The notes below the pieces were generated by a model that saw only the letters and a program-made list of their open reading frames with translations, did no database searches and was not told the origin of the DNA. The position numbers and the translations under genes were made by a program. DNA of 27,748 nt from JAUYMM01 sp049301455 (GTDB taxonomy: Bacteria; Patescibacteriota; Microgenomatia; UBA8517), in NCBI GenBank assembly GCA_049301455.1, contig JBAQKY010000030.1:1-27748 (forward strand). Direction: 5' to 3'. This document shows positions 23,238 to 27,748 of the stretch, piece by piece. The first letter of the stretch is position 1; the number at the start of each line of letters is the position of its first letter.

Positions 23238-23714
23238 ATGATAATTGCAAGTACATTAATTGCAACTGCCTACTTAGTTATTATCACATTTTTAATGAAT
23301 AGTAATTTACTAATAACTACCTTAGCGGGTAATTATGATATAGATTATAAATTTAAAATATTTGCATCGCTATTTTTAGGAATGTGGAATTCGATGTCGG
23401 GAACAGGTTTTGCCTTACTCATTGTTACTGCCATTTTGACAGGAATAAATTTATCACTTTTAGGAAAGAAGTTAAAAAATCTTAAAAAACAAGGTAATTT
23501 AAAATTAGTCGTTGGAGGAAGTACTTTAATTGGAATTGTGGGAAGTGGATGTGCCTCTTGTGGTTTACCTATACTTGCACTTTTAGGTTTAAGTGGAACT
23601 ATTGCCTATTTGCCATTTAGAGGTATGGAATTATCATACTTATCTGTAATATTGCTTTTGTTTTCGCTGTATCATCTAATTAAGGCAAATAATAAAAATG
23701 AGTGTGAGATATAA
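23238..23714 (+). CDS. Small polytopic membrane protein with a CASC motif
   Basis: The 158-residue protein has four or five hydrophobic helices. The key segment is GIVGSGCASCGLPILALLG with Cys105-Ala-Ser-Cys108 inside or at the edge of a helix, surrounded by Gly. A last Cys (position 156) lies in the C-terminal tail. I do not recognise a named family. Size, topology and a membrane CxxC between two DsbA genes recall DsbB/VKOR, but the second loop Cys pair of those enzymes is missing. It could instead handle metal ions. The ATG directly follows the stop of the DsbA gene. After it come 41 bases holding a small palindrome before the next gene. Confidence 0.7.
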   Translation: MIIASTLIATAYLVIITFLMNSNLLITTLAGNYDIDYKFKIFASLFLGMWNSMSGTGFALLIVTAILTGINLSLLGKKLKNLKKQGNLKLVVGGSTLIGIVGSGCASCGLPILALLGLSGTIAYLPFRGMELSYLSVILLLFSLYHLIKANNKNECEI

Positions 23715-23727
23715 GGTATATGTATGA

Positions 23728-23741
23728 ATCATTAAAATGAT
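23728..23741. promoter_or_regulatory. Palindrome ATCATT-AA-AATGAT in the only real gap of the operon
   Basis: A perfect 6-bp inverted repeat with two bases between its arms lies 14 bases before the ATG of the second DsbA gene, in the only intergenic gap above 15 bases inside the metal/thiol operon. It includes a TAAAAT. It may be an internal promoter or operator, or have no function. Confidence 0.35.
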
Positions 23742-23755
23742 ATTTACACAAAAAC

Positions 23756-24853
23756 ATGATAAAAGATAAATTTGTTCTAGGAATGATAATCGCAACAATA
23801 TTAATTTTTGTTGGTGGTGCATTCTTTATATCTAAAAAAGACACTAAAACCATAGAGAACACCCAAAAAGTACTTGAAGTTACTAATTTTGATTATATTA
23901 AAGGAAATAAAGATGCCTCAGTTACTATAATAGAATATTTAGATTTTGAATGTCCTGCTTGTGGTGCTTATTACCCATTAGTCAAAGAGCTTTCTGAGAA
24001 ATATAAAGATGACGTTAGGTTTGTAGTCAGATACTTTCCCCTTATGGGACATAAAAATGGATTGACTTCAGCCTATGCGGTAGAAGCGTCTAGTAAACAG
24101 GGTAAATTTTGGGAAATGTATGATGTATTTTTTGAAAACCAAAAGTCATGGGCGGGTAAAGAATCTGCAGATCCTACAATTTTTGAAAACTACGCCGGTC
24201 AAATTGGCCTCAATATTGAGCAATTTAAAAAAGATAGAGATTCTAAAGAAGTTAAGGATAGGGTAAATAACGATTTATCATCTGGTAAAAAAGCAGGAAT
24301 TTCTGGTACTCCAACATTTTTCTTAGATGGTGAAAAAATACCTAATCCAAAAACAATTGAAGATTTTAAGACCTTTATTGATGCTGCAATTTTAAAAGCT
24401 CCAAAACAAACTGATAAATCAGTAGGTGAAAAAGTGCATGAACATGCTGATCTAACACTTTTTATAAATGGAAAGAGAATCTTATTACAAAGTCGTCCAG
24501 ATTTTTTTGAAAAAGATCTTGATATTCACTCACATAAAGATACCGAGGAAGTAATACATAAACACAAGACAGGAGTAACCCTTGGTCAACTTATTGATTC
24601 GTGGAAAACTAATTTTCCAACAAAAGTCGAATGGTACTTAAATGGTCAGAAACAAAATAATGATTACAAAACCTATGAATTTAAGGATTTAGATAGAATT
24701 GCTCTTAGTTTTAGTGATTCAAATTCTGGTCTGACAGAAAAACAAATATCTGATACTACAGACAAAGCATGTATTTATTCTGAAAAATGTCCCGAAAGAG
24801 GTAAACCTCCAACCGAAGAATGTGTTGGTGGATTAGGAACTGATTGTATTTAA
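23756..24853 (+). CDS. DsbA-family protein fused to a His-rich domain and a four-Cys tail
   Basis: The 365-residue protein has an N-terminal anchor (FVLGMIIATILIFVGGAFF), a DsbA domain with YLDFECPACGAYY (Cys66-Pro-Ala-Cys69) and SGTPTFFLDG (cis-Pro186), and then an extra domain of about 140 residues. The extra domain holds HEHADLTLFINGKRILL, DIHSHKD, VIHKHKTGVTLGQLIDSW and a beta-rich end. The HxH repeats (HEH, HSH, HKH) look like metal ligands. The last 30 residues carry four Cys (KACIYSEKCPERGK, then EECVGGLGTDCI). A similar HxH/INGK/GVTLG domain occurs, to my recollection, in other CPR envelope proteins. The fusion joins thiol oxidation to metal binding in one exported protein. One base separates its stop from the cysteine desulfurase gene. 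Confidence 0.85.
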   Translation: MIKDKFVLGMIIATILIFVGGAFFISKKDTKTIENTQKVLEVTNFDYIKGNKDASVTIIEYLDFECPACGAYYPLVKELSEKYKDDVRFVVRYFPLMGHKNGLTSAYAVEASSKQGKFWEMYDVFFENQKSWAGKESADPTIFENYAGQIGLNIEQFKKDRDSKEVKDRVNNDLSSGKKAGISGTPTFFLDGEKIPNPKTIEDFKTFIDAAILKAPKQTDKSVGEKVHEHADLTLFINGKRILLQSRPDFFEKDLDIHSHKDTEEVIHKHKTGVTLGQLIDSWKTNFPTKVEWYLNGQKQNNDYKTYEFKDLDRIALSFSDSNSGLTEKQISDTTDKACIYSEKCPERGKPPTEECVGGLGTDCI

Positions 24854-24854
24854 C

Positions 24855-26039
24855 ATGGATCTAACTAAAATTAGGAGTGATTTTCCTATACTCTCAAAAG
24901 AAGGTGTTTATTTTGATAATGCTTGCCAAAGTCTCCGTCCTCAATCAGTAATTGATGCAATCACTTCATATTATACTGATTATTCTGCCTGTGCAGGTAG
25001 AAGCGGTCATCATTTGGCTGAAATGGTAACCAAGAAATATGAAGAATCAAGGCAAATTCTTGCCAATTTTTTAAATGCAAAAAGAAAAGAAGAAATAATA
25101 TTTACTAGAAATACTACAGAAGGTATTAATTTAATTGCTCACTCGTTAAAATTTAAAGAGGGTGATATTATTATTACTTCAGATAAGGAACACAATTCTA
25201 ATCTTATTCCATGGCAAGTGTTAGTTGAAAAAAATGGTATTGAACATAAAATTGTTTTCAATACTTTTGACCTAGACGAATATAAAAAACTTTTAAACAA
25301 TAAAGTTAGGTTGGTTTCACTTGGACTTACTTCAAACTTAGACGGAGCAACAATTCCTGCAAAACAAATTATTGAGATGGCTCATAAAGCTGGTGCATTG
25401 GTTCTTTTGGATTGTGCACAAGCAGTTCCCCATCAAAAGATAGATGTTCAAGACTTAGATGTTGATTTTCTTGCATTTTCAGGACATAAAATGCTTGGTC
25501 CATCAGGAACAGGTGTTCTTTATGGAAAATATAAATTGTTAGAAGAATTAGAACCATTTATGGTTGGTGGTGATACTGTTTCAGAATCAACCTACACCAC
25601 ACATAAATTTCTTCCCCCACCAGAAAAATTTGAGGCAGGTTTACAAGACTATGCTGGAATTATTGGACTTGGAGAAGCTGTTAATTATATTAATGGTGTT
25701 GGCTTTAAGTTTATTATAGAACAAGAATTATTATTAAATAAATTTATAACTGAGGAACTTCAAAATATTCCAAACCTTACTATCATTGGTCCTAGTGATC
25801 CTAGTAAGCGTTCTGGAATTGTATCTTTCTATATTCAAAACAAAGATCACCACCAAATTGCATTAATGCTTGATGAAACTTCAAAAATTATGGTTCGTTC
25901 AGGTCAACATTGTGTACATTCGTGGTTTAATGCTAAAAAGATAAAGGGTTCAGTTCGTGCATCTTTTTATTTTTATAATACAATTGAAGAAGCAGAAATA
26001 TTTGTCAGAGAACTTAAGAAAGTAGTAAGTATTTTATAA
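24855..26039 (+). CDS. SufS/Csd-type cysteine desulfurase (class V aminotransferase)
   Basis: The 394-residue PLP enzyme begins MDLTKIRSDFPILSKEGVYF, as SufS proteins do. It carries the PLP Schiff-base Lys212 in FSGHKMLGPSG, the upstream Asp and His of the cofactor site (LLDCAQAVPH) and the active-site Cys353 in RSGQHCVHSW (compare RxGHHCA in SufS). Length and motif order are those of group II desulfurases, which release sulfur from cysteine for Fe-S clusters or thio-modification. No sufU, sufE, sufB or iscU neighbour is seen. Its place between exported Dsb-like genes is unusual, since it lacks a signal peptide and must work in the cytoplasm. No Shine-Dalgarno sequence is present; coupling by a one-base gap is likely. 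Confidence 0.9.
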   Translation: MDLTKIRSDFPILSKEGVYFDNACQSLRPQSVIDAITSYYTDYSACAGRSGHHLAEMVTKKYEESRQILANFLNAKRKEEIIFTRNTTEGINLIAHSLKFKEGDIIITSDKEHNSNLIPWQVLVEKNGIEHKIVFNTFDLDEYKKLLNNKVRLVSLGLTSNLDGATIPAKQIIEMAHKAGALVLLDCAQAVPHQKIDVQDLDVDFLAFSGHKMLGPSGTGVLYGKYKLLEELEPFMVGGDTVSESTYTTHKFLPPPEKFEAGLQDYAGIIGLGEAVNYINGVGFKFIIEQELLLNKFITEELQNIPNLTIIGPSDPSKRSGIVSFYIQNKDHHQIALMLDETSKIMVRSGQHCVHSWFNAKKIKGSVRASFYFYNTIEEAEIFVRELKKVVSIL

Positions 26040-26044
26040 CTAAT

Positions 26045-26968
26045 ATGTTTTGTATTATTGCATTTGTAGTTTTATCAATTATTGGAATATTTAATGTTTC
26101 GTATCGTGAACTTGCCAAAGAAGCCTATGATTGTGTTTTTAGACGTATTACATTTCGACCTTGCAATACTGGTTTCAAAGAGAAAATGCAAGCAAAACTA
26201 GTTGGCAAACTGTTGAATCGTTCGGTCATAGCAGCACGTTTTTTAAATAAAAACTTTGAACTATTAGCATGGATTTTATTTTTAACAACTATTGGGAGTA
26301 TTTTCTGGACAGGAAAAGGACTTTTCAATTTTTATATGTACGGAAGTTGCAACGGACTAAATAAATCAGGCTTTTGTGCACTCGATCCTAAAGGCGAAAA
26401 TAATAAAGTATCAACTGCGGGTGGTAGTTGTGGAACTGGTGAAGGAGATGAAAGCAAAGTAACTCTAAATAGTGTCAATCTAAGTCTCTTTCCTTCACAA
26501 AATAATGAATCTAAAAATAATGTTGTATTAATTGGTTGTTACAGCTGTGATTACACAAGAAAGGCATATCCTTTAATTAAAAAATTAATAAGCGAAAATA
26601 AGGTCAATTATACATTTGCTCATTATCCTGTTAAAGAAGAAACTTTGTATTTACTTCCGATTGGCTATTGTGCTTATAAACAAGATCAAAATAAATTTTG
26701 GCAGTTAAATGACAAATTATTTGAAAGTAGTAAAGAAGATATTTCTAAAAGAGAATTTGTAGATGGATTACTTAAAGATATTGGGTATGATGTTAATAAA
26801 ATTAATTCCTGTAGCACCTCAAAAGAAACTAACTCTGCGATAGTTGAAAGACGTATCGAGCTTGAAAAAACTAATATTTATGGAACTCCACTTGTTTTTG
26901 TAAACAACAAAGGATTAGTTGGTCCTAAACCATATCGAGTCTACAACCGAATCCTAAACGGCTGGTAA
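26045..26968 (+). CDS. Membrane-anchored thioredoxin-fold (DsbA-like) protein with a Cys-containing N-terminal module
   Basis: The 307-residue protein has a first helix (MFCIIAFVVLSIIGIF), then a basic Cys-containing module (EAYDCVFRRITFRPC, then NTGFKEKMQAKLVGKLLNRS), a second helix (ELLAWILFLTTIGSIFW) and a Cys-rich loop (YMYGSCNG, GFCALDP, GGSCGTG). A thioredoxin-like domain follows with IGCYSCDYTRKAYPLIKK (Cys165-Tyr-Ser-Cys168) and YGTPLVFV (cis-Pro282). The module between the two helices is strongly charged and its Cys residues suggest a second redox or metal site on the cytoplasmic side. Its stop codon forms the first bases of the second 20-bp regulatory repeat, so it is the last gene of the operon. 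Confidence 0.8.
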   Translation: MFCIIAFVVLSIIGIFNVSYRELAKEAYDCVFRRITFRPCNTGFKEKMQAKLVGKLLNRSVIAARFLNKNFELLAWILFLTTIGSIFWTGKGLFNFYMYGSCNGLNKSGFCALDPKGENNKVSTAGGSCGTGEGDESKVTLNSVNLSLFPSQNNESKNNVVLIGCYSCDYTRKAYPLIKKLISENKVNYTFAHYPVKEETLYLLPIGYCAYKQDQNKFWQLNDKLFESSKEDISKREFVDGLLKDIGYDVNKINSCSTSKETNSAIVERRIELEKTNIYGTPLVFVNNKGLVGPKPYRVYNRILNGW

Positions 26969-26986
26969 TCTTCACTAAATCTTAAT
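26967..26986 (+). promoter_or_regulatory. 20-bp regulatory repeat, copy 2
   Basis: This copy is identical to the one at 17406-17425 and has the same spacing to its -10 box (11 bases) and ATG (23 bases). The flanking bases differ between copies, so only the 20 bp, the -10 box and the spacing are conserved. That points to selection on a binding site rather than a long duplicated segment. It lies at -43 to -24 of the DUF2933-like gene. Confidence 0.7.
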
Positions 26987-26997
26987 GGTCGAAAGAA

Positions 26998-27003
26998 TAT
27001 AAT
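26998..27003 (+). promoter_or_regulatory. -10 box (TATAAT) of the second metal unit
   Basis: Perfect TATAAT ending six bases before the ATG, at the same place relative to the 20-bp repeat as the TATTAT of the first unit. Confidence 0.7.
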
Positions 27004-27009
27004 ATAGAC

Positions 27010-27186
27010 ATGAGGAAGTGGATTAGTATATGCGTAGTTTCAATTATAGTTATCTTTGTTGCAATGAGTGTGTTTAAAGTATCTTCAAGTAATTTATTTT
27101 TCTGGGGAATTTTACTTCTTTGCCCACTTATGCATTTTTTTATGCACAATCACCCAAAGATGAAAGATGGAGGACACAAACATTAA
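27010..27186 (+). CDS. DUF2933-like small membrane protein with His/Met-rich tail
   Basis: This 58-residue protein has an N-terminal helix (WISICVVSIIVIFVAM), a second hydrophobic stretch (NLFFWGILLLCPLMHFFMH) and a tail rich in His, Met and Lys (HNHPKMKDGGHKH). The CPLMHxFMHxxH pattern is the signature of DUF2933 proteins, often encoded beside copper ATPases and YHS proteins. The Cys, Met and His residues probably bind Cu+ near the membrane. It opens the second metal unit directly behind the 20-bp repeat. The next gene starts inside its last 20 bases. Confidence 0.75.
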   Translation: MRKWISICVVSIIVIFVAMSVFKVSSSNLFFWGILLLCPLMHFFMHNHPKMKDGGHKH

Positions 27187-27364
27187 AAACTTTATTAATA
27201 TATTTGGATTATTAAGTATATTTATATTTGCAATTGGAATTCTTTCACTTTCGATTAAAAGAGTCAAAATTGACACAAACGACATTGTAAATAATTCACA
27301 CATAATGAGCTACTATATGAGAAACTCGAGCATGCCTAATATTTATTATATAAATGAAAAATAG
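27167..27364 (+). CDS. Small single-helix membrane protein with Met-containing tail
   Basis: The 65-residue protein has one hydrophobic helix (IFGLLSIFIFAIGILSLSI) and an exported tail with three Met and one His (HIMSYYMRNSSMPNIYY). Spaced Met residues are a common feature of exported Cu+-binding peptides, so a role in copper binding is possible, but no family is recognised. It overlaps the DUF2933-like gene at its start (20 bases) and the YHS gene at its end (11 bases), which supports it as a real, translationally coupled gene. Confidence 0.55.
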   Translation: MEDTNIKNFINIFGLLSIFIFAIGILSLSIKRVKIDTNDIVNNSHIMSYYMRNSSMPNIYYINEK

Positions 27365-27548
27365 TATGAAAATTTTAAAAGGAGGAATGCATATTGAAAC
27401 TACAGGGTCACAAATAGATTTAGTTTGTGGTATGGAAATATCACAAAATAATAATTACAAATTTTTATATTTAAGAAGAATATATTATTTTTGTTCAAAG
27501 AATTGTAGGGAGCATTTTCAAAATGACCCAGAAAAGTATATTGGCTAG
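27354..27548 (+). CDS. YHS-domain heavy-metal-binding protein
   Basis: The 64-residue protein is essentially one YHS domain: DLVCGMEISQNNNYKFLY, then YYFCSKNCREHFQNDPEKYI. The Cys-Gly-Met and Cys-x3-Cys residues bind metal ions in this family, and YHS domains are often found alone or fused to copper ATPases. The ATG chosen overlaps the previous gene; a second ATG 12 bases later (MKILKGGM) is possible. A GGAGGA lies directly in front of a third Met (position 12), too close to serve it. It sits between metal-binding small proteins and the next metal protein gene. Confidence 0.85.
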   Translation: MKNSMKILKGGMHIETTGSQIDLVCGMEISQNNNYKFLYLRRIYYFCSKNCREHFQNDPEKYIG

Positions 27549-27549
27549 T

Positions 27550-27555
27550 GATAAT
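27550..27555 (+). promoter_or_regulatory. Possible -10 box (GATAAT) of the heavy-metal-binding gene
   Basis: GATAAT ends eight bases before the ATG, just after the stop of the YHS gene. A TATAAA closer to the ATG (three bases) is the alternative. No copy of the 20-bp repeat precedes this gene. Confidence 0.35.
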
Positions 27556-27563
27556 ATAAATAT

Positions 27564-27748
27564 ATGTACACATGCCCAATGCATAACGAAGTAACTTCAG
27601 ATAAAGCAGGTGTTTGTCCAAAATGTGGAATGACTCTTGTCATGAAGAAAATGGATCATTCCATGCACAACATGGATCACACTAAAAAATCATCGTGGTG
27701 GGAGAGATTTAAGATGAGTATGACTATGAGTATGGGTATGGATCATAC
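27564..27748 (+). CDS. Heavy-metal-binding domain protein, Met/His-rich, probable CopB-like ATPase N-terminus (cut by window edge)
   Basis: Sixty-one residues are visible. They open with the heavy-metal-binding domain YTCPMHNEVTSDKAGVCPKC and GMTLV (two CPxx Cys pairs with Met and His), followed by KKMDHSMHNMDHTKK. After a short basic-aromatic stretch (SSWWERFKM) comes SMTMSMGMDH. This order, HMBD then a His/Met-rich linker, is the usual beginning of CopB-type or related P1B ATPases, and of some copper-binding membrane proteins. The gene runs off the window, so the ATPase part is an inference from the pattern and from the DUF2933/YHS neighbours. Confidence 0.8.
   Translation, partial: MYTCPMHNEVTSDKAGVCPKCGMTLVMKKMDHSMHNMDHTKKSSWWERFKMSMTMSMGMDH

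Noticed and set aside
27381..27389. GGAGGA followed by ATG as start of the YHS gene
   Set aside because: The spacing is too short for a Shine-Dalgarno site, and the upstream ATG is coupled to the previous gene; the motif falls within codons.
1..27748. Alternative genetic code with TGA as amino acid
   Set aside because: TGA ends genes at natural lengths (for example at 462 and 14685), and no protein needs read-through.
1..27748. CRISPR array, insertion sequence or prophage
   Set aside because: No regularly spaced repeats, transposase, integrase or phage structural gene was seen, despite the Cas4-like nuclease.

Overview
The window is strongly AT-rich, densely packed, and has short or overlapping gene junctions, with almost no Shine-Dalgarno sequences. 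The gene set points to a Candidate Phyla Radiation (Patescibacteria) genome, perhaps a Microgenomates-type lineage. It includes a 57-residue CFNCGCG protein, DUF2130, HXXEE, an MltG-LysM-like secreted protein, Dsb-like proteins with CPR-style extensions and small 2-TM proteins. This placement is an inference from gene content, because no rRNA or ribosomal-protein marker is present. TGA is used as a stop, so there is no sign of the Gly-TGA code of Gracilibacteria.

Layout. (1) 1-3302: the end of a surface-polysaccharide operon, with a Wzx-type flippase (cut by the window edge), a GT-C glycosyltransferase, a short GT2 glycosyltransferase and an O-antigen-ligase-like protein, each overlapping the next. 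(2) 3279-5826: a membrane-anchored Ig-like protein on the minus strand, then a RecB/Cas4-like nuclease with a probable Fe-S cluster and an exported alpha/beta hydrolase. (3) 5829-8093: an 84-residue Cys-containing protein and four Nudix hydrolases in 1.9 kb; one of the four is frameshifted at an AC repeat. (4) 8157-10673, minus strand: tRNA-Thr(CGT), oligoendopeptidase F and a ferredoxin-reductase-like flavoprotein. (5) 10692-14902: the small CxCGCG protein, an unidentified 783-residue protein with an acyltransferase-like HxxxDG motif, a 2-TM protein, a DUF2130 protein and a 75-residue protein. (6) 14903-15655: a 750-bp GC-richer noncoding stretch full of palindromes, including a 186-nt block that can fold into a multi-branched structure. 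(7) 15656-17431: three envelope proteins. (8) 17449-26968: a nearly gap-free metal/thiol operon. It encodes an HMA-UreH/SafE-cupredoxin fusion, a solitary HMA protein, a CopA-type Cu+ ATPase with an unusual C-terminal exported domain, an anchored cupredoxin, two DsbA-like proteins (one with a His-rich tail), a CASC membrane protein, a SufS-type cysteine desulfurase and a membrane-anchored thioredoxin-fold protein. (9) 27010-27748: a second metal unit with a DUF2933-like protein, a small TM protein, a YHS protein and the start of a Met/His-rich heavy-metal-binding protein, probably a CopB-like ATPase.

The strongest new signal is an exact 20-bp element placed identically, 23 bp before the ATG and 11 bp before the -10 box, at the promoters of both metal units (17406-17425 and 26967-26986). 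It contains AATCTT twice with an 11-bp period and covers the -35 position. That is the geometry expected for an activator of the OmpR/PhoB type, and it would tie the two units into one regulon.

The metal operon reads as an envelope module. Cu+ is captured by four HMA domains, pumped out by CopA and bound outside by cupredoxins. Three thioredoxin-fold proteins and a Cys-pair membrane protein handle disulfides in the same compartment. Many genes across the window have a -10 box ending 6-8 nt before the ATG, so leaderless transcription looks like the rule here.
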